Below, piece by piece: positions 56,359 through 64,000 of a stretch of DNA of 64,000 nt (within the stretch, counting starts at the first letter, position 1; every line of letters starts with the position of its first letter). Source of the stretch: Pseudomonas alcaligenes (lineage in GTDB: Bacteria; Pseudomonadota; Gammaproteobacteria; Pseudomonadales; Pseudomonadaceae); NCBI RefSeq assembly GCF_014490745.1, contig NZ_LZEU01000001.1:1635501-1699500 (forward strand). The letters run 5' to 3'. The notes under the pieces were generated by a model. The model was not told the DNA's origin, did no database searches, and saw nothing but the letters and a program-made list of their open reading frames with translations. The position numbers were made by a program, and so were the translations under genes.

Positions 56359-56940
56359 ATGCTCAATGAGCCTGCCGCCACCGCTCGTCCCGCGGTCTTG
56401 CTGCCGCGCCGCCAGCGCGCGCGCGGCTTTACCCTGATCGAGCTGCTGGTGGTGCTGGTGCTGCTCGGCGTGCTCACTGGCCTGGTGGTGCTCGGCAGCG
56501 GTCTGGCCAGCAGTCCCACCCGCAAACTCAACGACGAGGCCGAGCGGCTCGGCAGCCTGCTGCGCGTGCTGCTCGACGAGGCGGTGCTGGACAATCGCGA
56601 GTACGGCCTGCGTTTCGAGCGGCAGAGCTACCAGGTGCTGCGCTACGAGCCGCTGCGCGAGCAGTGGCAGCCGCTGGTTGACAAGGCTCACGAGATGCCG
56701 GAATGGCTCGAGCTCAAGCTGGAACTGGACGAGCAGGCCGTCGGCCTGCCCGAGGCTGAAGGGGCAGAGGGCAAGGCCAAGGTGCCGCAATTGCTGATCC
56801 TCTCCAGTGGCGAGCTGACTCCCTTTCACCTGCGCCTGGCCGTTCGCGGTCGCGGCGCTCCGGCGCTGCTGCTGTCCAGCGACGGCTTTGGCGAGCCGCA
56901 GATGAGCGTGGATGGCGCCACCGCGGGGCGCCAGCGATGA
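56359..56940 (+). CDS. xcpU: Minor pseudopilin GspH/XcpU
   Basis: A 193-residue minor pseudopilin with the cleavage motif R-G-F-T-L-I-E-L-L-V-V-L. The leader from ATG 56359 (GGAG seven to eight bases upstream) is 23 residues (M-L-N-E-P-A-A...R-A-R-G), much longer than the 6-10 usual for these proteins. A TTG at 56398 would give a ten-residue leader but has no ribosome site. The late part has the GspH-type F-x-L-R and G-D/F-G-E-P motifs. It overlaps xcpV by four bases. Confidence 0.92.
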   Translation: MLNEPAATARPAVLLPRRQRARGFTLIELLVVLVLLGVLTGLVVLGSGLASSPTRKLNDEAERLGSLLRVLLDEAVLDNREYGLRFERQSYQVLRYEPLREQWQPLVDKAHEMPEWLELKLELDEQAVGLPEAEGAEGKAKVPQLLILSSGELTPFHLRLAVRGRGAPALLLSSDGFGEPQMSVDGATAGRQR

Positions 56941-57326
56941 GACGCGGGCGCGGCTTCACCCTGCTCGAGGTACTGATCGCCTTGGGCATCTTCGCGGTGG
57001 TCGCTGCCAGCGTGCTGGCCGCCAGCTCGCGGGCCCTGCGTACGGCCGCGCGCCTGGAGGACAAGACCTTCGCCCTGTGGCTGGCCGACAACCACCTGCA
57101 GGAGCTGCAGCTGGCCGAAGCGCCGCCGGATGAGGGCAACGACAACGGCGAGGACAGCTACGCAGGGCGCCGCTGGCTGTGGCAGAGCAAGGTGGAGGCC
57201 ACCAGCGAGCCGCAGATGCGCCGGGTCACCATCTGGGTGGCGCCGCGCCCCGAGCACGGCGCGCGGGGCAAGATCGAGGAGCAGGCACTGGTGGTGCTGA
57301 GTGGTTTCATCGGAGTCGAGCCATGA
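56937..57326 (+). CDS. xcpV: Minor pseudopilin GspI/XcpV
   Basis: A 129-residue minor pseudopilin, M-R-R-G-R-G then F-T-L-L-E-V-L-I-A-L, with Glu5 of the mature form. It nucleates the pseudopilus tip with XcpU, XcpW and XcpX. The family block N-x-L-Q-E-L-Q-L appears near residue 47. Both ends overlap neighbouring genes by four bases. Confidence 0.95.
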   Translation: MRRGRGFTLLEVLIALGIFAVVAASVLAASSRALRTAARLEDKTFALWLADNHLQELQLAEAPPDEGNDNGEDSYAGRRWLWQSKVEATSEPQMRRVTIWVAPRPEHGARGKIEEQALVVLSGFIGVEP

Positions 57327-57994
57327 GGCGCAGCGCCGGTTTCACCCTGCTCGAAGTGCTGATCGCCATCGCCATTTTCGCCCTGCTCGGGCTGGCCACC
57401 TACCGCATGTTCGACAGCGTGATGCAGGCCGACCGCGGCCAGCGCCAGCAGGAGCAGCGCCTGCGCGAGCTGACCCGGGCCATGGCCGCCTTCGAACGCG
57501 ACCTGCTGCAGGTGCGTTTGCGCCCGGTGCGCGATGCCCTCGGCGATGCGCAGCCGGCTCTGCTCGGCAGCAGTGGCAAGAACAGCCAGCTGGAATTTAC
57601 CCGCAGCGGCTGGCGCAACCCGCTCGGCCTGCCGCGCGCGACCCTGCAACGGGTGCGCTGGCAGCTGGAGGGCGAGCACTGGCAGCGCGCCTACTGGTCG
57701 GTGCTGGATCAGGCCCAGGACAGCCAGCCGCGGGTGCAGCAGGTGCTCGACGGCGTGCGTCGCTACGAGTTGCGCTTTCTCGATGAGGAGGGCCGCTGGC
57801 TGCAGAACTGGCCGCCGGCCAACAGCAGTAGCGACGAGGCGCTGACCCAGCTGCCCAAGGCCGTCGAGCTGGTCATCGAGCATCGCTACTATGGCGAACT
57901 GCGCCGCCTGTGGTGCCTGCCGGAGGCGCCCGAGCAGTCGCCGACGGAGCAGACCGACGGCGGTGACCAGCAGAACCAGGAGAGCACGCCATGA
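57323..57994 (+). CDS. xcpW: Minor pseudopilin GspJ/XcpW
   Basis: A 223-residue minor pseudopilin starting M-R-R-S-A-G then F-T-L-L-E-V-L-I-A-I. The family mark F-E-R-D-L-L-Q appears near residue 55 and L-R-R-L-W-C-L-P near the end. A longer frame upstream (to 57179) is ignored because the ATG at 57323 overlaps the xcpV stop and begins the leader directly. The C-terminal 20 residues are Gln/Thr-rich. Confidence 0.95.
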   Translation: MRRSAGFTLLEVLIAIAIFALLGLATYRMFDSVMQADRGQRQQEQRLRELTRAMAAFERDLLQVRLRPVRDALGDAQPALLGSSGKNSQLEFTRSGWRNPLGLPRATLQRVRWQLEGEHWQRAYWSVLDQAQDSQPRVQQVLDGVRRYELRFLDEEGRWLQNWPPANSSSDEALTQLPKAVELVIEHRYYGELRRLWCLPEAPEQSPTEQTDGGDQQNQESTP

Positions 57995-58959
57995 GCCGCC
58001 AGCGCGGGGTGGCGCTGATCACCGTGCTGCTGGTGGTGGCGCTGGTGACAGTGGTCTGCGCCGGCCTGATCCTGCGTCAGCAACTGGCCATCCGCAGTAC
58101 CGGAAACCAGCTGGCGGTGCGCCAGGCGCAGTATTACGCCGAAGGTGGCGAGCGCCTGGCCCAGGCCCTGTTGCGCCGCGACCTGCAGACCGGCGATGTC
58201 CAGGTCGATCACCCGGCCGAGGCCTGGGCCAAGCCGCTGCTGAGCTTTCCGCTGGACGAGGGCGGCGAGCTGCACCTGCGCATCGAGGATCTGGCCGGGC
58301 GCTTCAATCTCAACAGCCTGGCCGCCGGTGGCGAGGCCGGCGAGCTGGCGCTGCTGCGCTTTCGGCGTCTGCTGCAGCAGCTGCAGCTCAACCCGGCCTA
58401 CGCCGAGCGCCTGCCGGACTGGCTGGACACCGACCAGGAGGCCGCCGGTTCGGGCGGTGCCGAGGATGACCAGTACCTGTTGCTCAAGCCGCCTTACCGC
58501 ACCGGGCCGGGGCGCATCATCGAGGTCTCCGAGCTGCGCCTGCTGCTGGGCATGAGCGAGGCCGACTACCGGCACCTGCTGCCCTTCGTCAGTGCCCTGC
58601 CGGTGGCGGTGGAGCTCAATATCAATACCGCCAGCCTGCCGGTGCTGGCCTGCCTGGGCGAGGGGATTCCAACCTCCACTCTGAAGGCGCTGATCGAGGG
58701 GCGCGGGCGCACCGGCTACCGCGACAACAGCGCATTCCTGCAGGCGCTGACGGCCTACGACGTCAATCCCCAGGGGCTGACCGTGGGTAGCCGCTACTTC
58801 CGCGCCACCACCGAGGTCACCCTGGGTGAGCGTCGTCAGGTGCTGGTCAGCTATCTGCAGCGGGGCAATGATGGGCGCGTACGCGTGACCGCCCGCGATT
58901 TCGGGCAGGACGGCCTGGTGCCGCTGCCCTCCGAGGCATCCAAGGAGTCAGAGGAATGA
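57991..58959 (+). CDS. xcpX: Minor pseudopilin GspK/XcpX
   Basis: A 322-residue, large minor pseudopilin that caps the pseudopilus tip. The leader is M-S-R-Q-R-G, followed by V-A-L-I-T-V-L-L-V-V. As usual for GspK, Glu5 is missing. Asp/Glu/Asn-rich segments (D-L-A-G-R-F-N-L-N-S-L near 98, L-N-I-N-T-A-S-L-P-V-L near 211) include the HhH-like alpha domain expected in this family. Confidence 0.95.
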   Translation: MSRQRGVALITVLLVVALVTVVCAGLILRQQLAIRSTGNQLAVRQAQYYAEGGERLAQALLRRDLQTGDVQVDHPAEAWAKPLLSFPLDEGGELHLRIEDLAGRFNLNSLAAGGEAGELALLRFRRLLQQLQLNPAYAERLPDWLDTDQEAAGSGGAEDDQYLLLKPPYRTGPGRIIEVSELRLLLGMSEADYRHLLPFVSALPVAVELNINTASLPVLACLGEGIPTSTLKALIEGRGRTGYRDNSAFLQALTAYDVNPQGLTVGSRYFRATTEVTLGERRQVLVSYLQRGNDGRVRVTARDFGQDGLVPLPSEASKESEE

Positions 58960-60101
58960 GTCCGCTTTGTCTGTTTCTGCCGGCCCAGGCCTGTGCCGGC
59001 ATCGATCCACAGCTGCCGGTGCAGCGGGTGGCCGGCGGCCTGTGCGAGCAGTTGCCGTTTGCCGCCGCGTTACCGGCGGACGAGCAGCCCTGGCGCCTGG
59101 TGCTGCCAGTGGAGGCGGTCAGCCAGTGCGTGGTGGCGTTGCCCACCACCAAGGCGCGCTGGCTGGCCAAGGCGCTGCCGTTCGCGGTTGAGGAGCTGCT
59201 GGCCGAGGAGGTCGAGCTGTTCCACCTGAGTGTCGGCGAGGCCCTGGGCGACGGTCGGCATCGGGTCTATGCGGTGCGCCGCGAGTGGCTGGCCGGCTGG
59301 CTGGCACTGTGTGGCGACAACCCGCCGCAGCGTATCGAGGTGGACGCCGACCTGCTGCCGGGCGAGGGCAGCCAGCTGCTGTGCCTGGGCTCGCGCTGGC
59401 TGCTTGGCGGCAGCGGCGAGGCGCGCCTGGCCCTGCGGGCGGAGGACTGGCCACAGCTGGCGGCCCAATGTGCGCTGCCACGCCAGGCCCATGTGGTGGC
59501 CGGCCAGGCCGCGCCGGCGCCGATCGAGGATTACCAGGTTATCGACCAGCCCTATGTCTGGCTGGCCCAGCAGGTGGCGGCGGGCAACCTGGCCCAGGGG
59601 CCTTTTGCCCGCCGCGAGTCGTCGGGCGCGCTGCAGCGCTGGCGCCCGCTGCTGGCCGTGGCCGGCGCCTGGCTGCTGCTGCAGTGGGGCTTCAACCTGG
59701 CCCAGGGCTGGCAGCTGGAGCGCGAGGCGCAGCGCTATGCCAGTGCCAACGAAGCGCTGTACCGCGAGCTGTTTCCCGAGGACAACAAGTTGATCAACCT
59801 GCGGGCGCAGTTCGACCAGCATCTGAGCGACGCCGAAGGCAGCGGGCAGAGCCTGCTGCTGGGTCTGCTCGACCAGGCAGCGGCGGCAATCAATGCCGAG
59901 GGCGCGCAGGTGCGCGTGGAGCAGCTGGACTTCAGCGCCCAGCGCGGCGATCTGGCGTTCAGCCTGCAGGCCACCGATTTTGCTGCTCTGGAGCGTTTGC
60001 GCACGCGCCTGCAGGAGGCCGGCCTGGCGGTGGACATGGGCTCGGCCAGCCGCGAAGACACTGGCGTCAGCGCCCGCCTGGTGATTGGAGGTAACGGATG
60101 A
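58956..60101 (+). CDS. xcpY: Type II secretion protein GspL/XcpY
   Basis: A 381-residue bitopic protein. The cytoplasmic actin-like domain (about 1-230), which binds XcpR, contains L-P-F-A-V-E-E-L-L-A-E-E near 74. One transmembrane helix (about 233-250) is followed by a periplasmic ferredoxin-like domain. It joins the ATPase to XcpZ. It overlaps both neighbours by four bases. Confidence 0.94.
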   Translation: MSPLCLFLPAQACAGIDPQLPVQRVAGGLCEQLPFAAALPADEQPWRLVLPVEAVSQCVVALPTTKARWLAKALPFAVEELLAEEVELFHLSVGEALGDGRHRVYAVRREWLAGWLALCGDNPPQRIEVDADLLPGEGSQLLCLGSRWLLGGSGEARLALRAEDWPQLAAQCALPRQAHVVAGQAAPAPIEDYQVIDQPYVWLAQQVAAGNLAQGPFARRESSGALQRWRPLLAVAGAWLLLQWGFNLAQGWQLEREAQRYASANEALYRELFPEDNKLINLRAQFDQHLSDAEGSGQSLLLGLLDQAAAAINAEGAQVRVEQLDFSAQRGDLAFSLQATDFAALERLRTRLQEAGLAVDMGSASREDTGVSARLVIGGNG

Positions 60102-60622
60102 GTGCCCTGATGCAGTTGATTCAGCCGCTGCAGACCGCTCTGCAGCGTTCCGGTTTGGCCAGTCGCTGGCAGCACCTGCCGCCACGCGACCGCCTGGCGC
60201 TGGCCGGGCTCGGCCTGTTCCTGCTGCTGGCGCTGCTCTACCTGCTGTTGTGGCTGCCGGCGGCACAGCGGGTGGAACAGGCGCGCAGCCATCTGCAGCA
60301 GCAGCGCAGCCTGCACCAGTACCTGCAGGAGCATGCTGGGCAGGTGCGCGGCCGGCAGGGTAGGCCGACGGTCAGTCTCGACCCGGCCGCCCTACAGGGC
60401 CTGCTTACCGCCAGTGCCGGCAGCCAGGGGCTGGTCATCGAGCGGGTGGACAACCAGGGCGATGGCGGCGTGCAGGTCAGCCTGCAGCCGACCGACTTCG
60501 CGCGGCTGTTGCGCTGGCTGGTGAGCCTGGAGGAGCAGGGCGTGCGAGTCGACGAGGCGGGGTTGGAGCGGGCGGACAAGGGGTTGGTCAGCAGCCGCCT
60601 GTTGCTGCGCAGTGGCGCCTGA
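60098..60622 (+). CDS. xcpZ: Type II secretion protein GspM/XcpZ
   Basis: A 174-residue inner-membrane protein. A short cytoplasmic start and one membrane helix (about 33-53, with P-P-R-D-R-L-A-L-A-G-L-G before it) are followed by a coiled segment and a periplasmic ferredoxin-like domain that pairs with XcpY. Last gene of the xcpR-Z operon. I see no clear terminator in the 140 bases after it. Confidence 0.93.
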   Translation: MSALMQLIQPLQTALQRSGLASRWQHLPPRDRLALAGLGLFLLLALLYLLLWLPAAQRVEQARSHLQQQRSLHQYLQEHAGQVRGRQGRPTVSLDPAALQGLLTASAGSQGLVIERVDNQGDGGVQVSLQPTDFARLLRWLVSLEEQGVRVDEAGLERADKGLVSSRLLLRSGA

Positions 60623-60765
60623 GGTTCACCAGATGCAGGCGGGCCCCCTGTTTGTGCACCAGGATGGCGCTGTTTGCCGCTGTGCAAGGACTGATCAGTC
60701 AGCAGGGAAAGAGTTTGGCGAAGCCTGGAAAAACTGCTTTTTTGAAAAAAACTTCAAGCAGGGTG

Positions 60766-60794
60766 TTGACTTAGGTGAGTCGGGTGCGTAAATT
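60766..60794 (+). promoter_or_regulatory. Sigma70 promoter of the tRNA-Val/Asp operon
   Basis: TTGACT (60766-60771), 17-base spacer, TAAATT (60789-60794), with tRNA-Val starting at 60817. A purine/A-rich stretch (TTTTTTGAAAAAAA) just upstream may act as an UP element. Confidence 0.75.
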
Positions 60795-60816
60795 TCGCCA
60801 CCTCGCAAGGCTACTC

Positions 60817-60892
60817 GGGTGATTAGCTCAGCCGGGAGAGCATCTGCCTTACAAGCAGAGGGTCGGCGGTTCGATCCCGTCATCACCCACCA
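60817..60892 (+). tRNA. tRNA-Val (UAC)
   Basis: A 76-base cloverleaf with acceptor GGGTGAT/ATCACCC, encoded CCA and anticodon loop CTTACAA giving TAC (Val). Confidence 0.96.
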
Positions 60893-60912
60893 GCCCTTGT
60901 GAGAACCGACGC

Positions 60913-60989
60913 GCAGCGGTAGTTCAGTCGGTTAGAATACCGGCCTGTCACGCCGGGGGTCGCGGGTTCGAGTCCCGTCCGCTGCGCCA
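60913..60989 (+). tRNA. tRNA-Asp (GUC)
   Basis: A 77-base cloverleaf with acceptor GCAGCGG/CCGCTGC, encoded GCCA end and anticodon loop CTGTCAC giving GTC (Asp). Twenty bases after tRNA-Val, so the two are in one operon. Confidence 0.96.
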
Positions 60990-61000
60990 TATTAGAGAAG

Positions 61001-61030
61001 CCCTCAGCTCGCAAGAGCTGGGGGTTTTTC
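61001..61030 (+). terminator. Terminator of the tRNA-Val/Asp operon
   Basis: CCCTCAGCTC pairs with GAGCTGGGGG (one T-G pair) around GCAA, followed by TTTTT. Confidence 0.9.
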
Positions 61031-61137
61031 GCATCTGGCGGAAAAAAATTTCTACGTCATCGCTTTGTCATCGGGAATCTTCAGGCTGTTGGCATGGTCT
61101 TTGTTTAGGCCATACCGTCAAGACAGGAGGAAGTCCA

Positions 61138-61224
61138 ATGGATGACTACGTAGAAGAGCTGCTGGAATACCATGCGGTCGAACACGATCCAGCCGAACCG
61201 GCCGAAGACGCCACCGAGCTGTGA
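61138..61224 (+). CDS. Small acidic 28-residue ORF with strong ribosome site
   Basis: ATG 61138 is preceded by ACAGGAGGAAG, an almost perfect Shine-Dalgarno at good spacing. The frame encodes 28 residues, starting M-D-D-Y-V-E-E-L-L-E-Y-H and ending A-T-E-L, with 11 acidic and no Lys/Arg residues. It ends in TGA directly against the stop of the AraC gene on the other strand. It lies in an otherwise free 148-bp gap after the tRNA terminator, so it needs its own promoter. I do not recognise the product. The strong ribosome site and the codon choice make translation likely; it could be a small regulatory protein or a leader. Confidence 0.6.
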   Translation: MDDYVEELLEYHAVEHDPAEPAEDATEL

Positions 61225-62265
61225 TCACCCGGCCTGCTGGCGCTGGCTGCGGCGAAACTCCCCGGGAGTCTGCCCGCTCCAGCGCTTGAAGGCGCGCTGA
61301 AAGGCTTCCGCCGAAGCGAAGCCGAGCAAATAGGCAATCTCGCCGAACGCCAGTTCGGTATCCCTGATGTAAGCCATCGCCAAGTCGCGCCGGGTATCGT
61401 TGAGAATCGCCCGGTACTGCGTCCCTTCTTCCGCCAGCTTGCGCCGCAGCGTCCACACCGGCAGCTGCAGGCGTGCCGCCACTTCTTCCAGATCCGGCTC
61501 CCGGCCGTGCAGCAAGGGCCCGAGCAGACGGGCGATGCGTTCGCGCAGGCTGCGCGTGCGCGTCAGCTGTTCCAGTTCCTGGTTGCATAGCGCCAGCAGC
61601 TGTTGCCAGGTGCTGGGGCAATGGCCCAGGCCGCGACGGGCCAGGGTCGGCTGGTCAAGGCGCAGCTGGTTGGCGCCGGCGGAGAACTCCACCGGGCAGC
61701 CGAACAGCTCGCCGTAGCGCTCGGCATAGGGCGGCGCGGGGAATTCGATCTCGACCTTCTCCGGGCGCAGCGGCTGCCCGCCGAGCTGGCTCAGGTGGCT
61801 GTACCAGCCGGCCAGCACCGAGTCGACCACGAAGCGGTTGTAGGCGTTGTACGGGCTGATCGAATAGAAACGCAGCCAGGCGCCCTTGCTGTCCTCATGG
61901 AAGCTCGACTGGCCGCGGTAGTTGTGGGCATACAGCGGTTCGAAGCGGGTCAGGGTGCGCGCTGCTTCGCGCAGGGTCGGGGCCTGGGCGGCGGTGACGC
62001 CGGTCAGGCCGAGCTGGCCGAGCTGGCTCAGGCGGCCCATGGCCAGGCCCAGGGCCGGGTCGCCACAGAGCTGGATGGCCGCGTGGCCGAGGCGCATGTA
62101 GCGCGGAATCGACAGGCGTCCCTGTGGCTCGCTGAGGCGTGCGGCGTCCAGGCCGAACTGCTGGAGCAGGCTGTCGCCGTCCTGACCGGCTTCGTGCAGG
62201 GCGTCGACCAGGCTGTGGATGAAGCCCACCGAGAGATCGCCAAGGCGCACCCGTGGCGTTTTCAT
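61225..62265 (-). CDS. AraC-family transcriptional regulator (OruR/ArgR-like layout)
   Basis: A 346-residue regulator. The large N-terminal sensor of the Arabinose_bd type (about 20-200: Q-F-G-L-D-A-A-R-L, then G-L-A-M-G-R-L and F-P-A-P-P-Y) is followed by a C-terminal double HTH (about 235-335), with L-P-V-W-T-L-R-R-K-L and I-A-Y-L-L-G-F-A-S-A-E-A-F-Q-R-A-F-K-R-W-S-G-Q-T-P. ATG 62265 overlaps the stop of the upstream gene (ATGA), so the two are coupled; the longer frame to 62367 lies within that gene. Regulators of this layout sense fatty acids, amino acids or hydrocarbons. Its neighbour fadH makes a lipid-related signal plausible but unproven. Confidence 0.88.
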   Translation of the reverse strand: MKTPRVRLGDLSVGFIHSLVDALHEAGQDGDSLLQQFGLDAARLSEPQGRLSIPRYMRLGHAAIQLCGDPALGLAMGRLSQLGQLGLTGVTAAQAPTLREAARTLTRFEPLYAHNYRGQSSFHEDSKGAWLRFYSISPYNAYNRFVVDSVLAGWYSHLSQLGGQPLRPEKVEIEFPAPPYAERYGELFGCPVEFSAGANQLRLDQPTLARRGLGHCPSTWQQLLALCNQELEQLTRTRSLRERIARLLGPLLHGREPDLEEVAARLQLPVWTLRRKLAEEGTQYRAILNDTRRDLAMAYIRDTELAFGEIAYLLGFASAEAFQRAFKRWSGQTPGEFRRSQRQQAG

Positions 62266-63173
62266 GCCGGATCCAGCCACAGGTTGAGCAGTTGGCTGCC
62301 GGCGCCTTCGCCGCTGTGCGAAGTGGCGCCCGGAGTCGGCTCGATGCTGGACAGCGGCAGGCGCCACAGGCGGCCGCGCAGGAACAGTTGTAGGCCGCGT
62401 GGCGAGCCGGTGGGCGTCAGGTACAGGCCGCTGCCGGGGCTGCGCACTACTTCCAGGCTGCCGTCTGCCAGCGGCAGCTGGTAGCTGTGGCTGCTGCTGG
62501 CAGCTTCCGGCCAGGGGGCGCTGTAGGGCTCGCCCAGCGGCTGGCCGTGGGCATCGAAGACCAGGCCGAACTCGTGCAGCGGGCCGTCGCCGACGTGAAT
62601 CCGGCCGTCCACCAGGCTGGGCTGGGGCAGCAGCAACGAGCCGGCCAGCAGAGTGACCCGGTACTCGCGGGCCAGGCCGGCGAACAGCTGCTGGTAGTCC
62701 TGGGCCAATTGCGTGGCCTTGTCGCGCAGCAGTGCTTCGTCCAGGTCGCGGCCCTGCAGATGGCCGCCGAGCAGCAGCCAGGGGTGGCTGAGGCCCAGGC
62801 GCAGGTTGGCTTCGTCCAGCGAGCGGGCGGCATAGACTTCAGCCTTCTCGCCCTGCAGCAGCAGCCAGGTGCCGATCTGATCCGGCAGGGCGACCACCGT
62901 ACGCTCGCCCAGCAGGCCGAGGTCGCGCGCCTTGTTCAGGCTGGCGGCCAGTTTCAGGCGCAGGGCGGCGGGGCTGCGGTAGTCGCTGGGGTAGAGCTGC
63001 GGGCGGATGCCCAGCAGGTTGCCGTGGTGGCCGGCCGGGGCCGGCGGGCCGACCAGTTCGCTGCGCAGGTCGCTGAGGTAGTGCGGCCTGTCGCGTTGCG
63101 CAGTCCACCAGGCGTAGCCGGCGAGGCTGGCGGCCAGCAGCAGGAGGGGCAGGGAGAGCAGCAGCTTGCGCAT
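62262..63173 (-). CDS. Nitrilase-superfamily-like envelope protein lacking catalytic residues
   Basis: A 303-residue protein with an N-terminal signal or anchor (M-R-K-L-L-L-S-L-P-L-L-L-L-A-A-S-L-A-G-Y-A-W-W). The body resembles the carbon-nitrogen hydrolase fold: N-L-L-G-I-R-P-Q-L near 53, V-V-A-L-P-D-Q-I-G-T-W-L-L near 93, Y-R-V-T-L-L-A-G-S near 170 and L-V-F-D-A-H-G-Q near 200. The protein contains no cysteine, and the expected Glu after the first Pro is Asp, so it cannot use the Glu-Lys-Cys chemistry. Neither ATG 63173 nor the upstream ATG 63230 has a good ribosome site; 63173 is chosen for the signal sequence. It is co-translated with the AraC gene. Confidence 0.7.
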   Translation of the reverse strand: MRKLLLSLPLLLLAASLAGYAWWTAQRDRPHYLSDLRSELVGPPAPAGHHGNLLGIRPQLYPSDYRSPAALRLKLAASLNKARDLGLLGERTVVALPDQIGTWLLLQGEKAEVYAARSLDEANLRLGLSHPWLLLGGHLQGRDLDEALLRDKATQLAQDYQQLFAGLAREYRVTLLAGSLLLPQPSLVDGRIHVGDGPLHEFGLVFDAHGQPLGEPYSAPWPEAASSSHSYQLPLADGSLEVVRSPGSGLYLTPTGSPRGLQLFLRGRLWRLPLSSIEPTPGATSHSGEGAGSQLLNLWLDPA

Positions 63174-63313
63174 GAGGAATGGGTCTGGGGTTGGGATGGT
63201 CAGGGTAGGGAAGGTGGCGGCCGTTGCCAAGCCAGCCTGCTATTTTTGATCAATAAGTTGTTAGTTTCGATCATTGAGCGGCGTTGGATGGCTCTTTATC
63301 GTCTGCCCCATAA

Positions 63314-64000
<687 letters not shown>

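Noticed and set aside
61090..61104. Sigma54-like promoter TGGCAT-N5-TTGT before the small ORF
   Set aside because: The GG is present, but the -12 element reads GT instead of the nearly invariant GC, so it is too weak to list as a feature.

Overview
The window looks like a chromosomal segment of a high-GC Pseudomonas. The gene products are typical of the genus: FimV, the Xcp type II secretion system, an Entner-Doudoroff trio, metZ with an O-succinylhomoserine route, and an IbpA with a ROSE-type leader. From memory, the gene order closely follows the P. aeruginosa PAO1 segment running from wbpM through uvrB, gltX, leuCDB, asd, fimV, truA, purF, metZ and xcp to fadH1. The best guess is a species of the P. 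aeruginosa / P. alcaligenes neighbourhood. That placement rests on recalled synteny, not on a database search.

Layout. (1) 1-4434: a LapA-domain gene and the end of an O-antigen locus (WbpV-like epimerase, WbpL-type initiating glycosyltransferase, WbpM dehydratase). The first 2.4 kb is visibly richer in A/T than what follows, and wbpL is cut short at a run of 24 G. (2) 4518-14807: ComEA-like protein, tRNA-Asn, aromatic aminotransferase, uvrB, a 198-bp inverted-repeat element, an EamA transporter, an EmrAB-type pump with a divergent LysR gene, and gltX. (3) 14873-15421: tandem tRNA-Ala/Glu/Ala/Glu operon with a near-consensus promoter and double terminator. (4) 15522-22827: TetR/hydrolase pair, pgl-edd-eda, thioesterase, a small secreted protein, dusC, and ibpA with a sigma32-like promoter and RNA thermometer. 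(5) 22892-33250: a six-PAS GGDEF-EAL protein, a LysR gene divergent from leuCDB, asd and the Usg-type pseudo-Asd. (6) 33404-44449: fimV, truA, trpF, accD, folC, SPOR protein, cvpA, purF, metZ and a small membrane protein. (7) 44475-60622: the xcp type II secretion genes. xcpPQ and xcpR-Z point away from each other, but they are separated by about 6 kb holding a MalT/AlkS-like regulator and a large haem oxygenase. (8) 60766-64000: tRNA-Val and tRNA-Asp, a 28-codon ORF, an AraC regulator with a nitrilase-like partner, and the start of fadH.

Most of the window is ordinary core genome. The most unusual locus is 47400-52904. The 913-residue protein there carries the active-site pattern of plant-type fatty-acid alpha-dioxygenases (His136, Tyr393, His396) and has a C-terminal extension of about 300 residues that may be a catalase-like haem domain. 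It sits beside a hydrocarbon/MalT-type regulator inside the secretion cluster. This would be a candidate oxylipin-producing module. The second point of interest is the 24-G tract at the end of wbpL, which is either a phase-variable switch of O-antigen initiation or a sequencing artefact.
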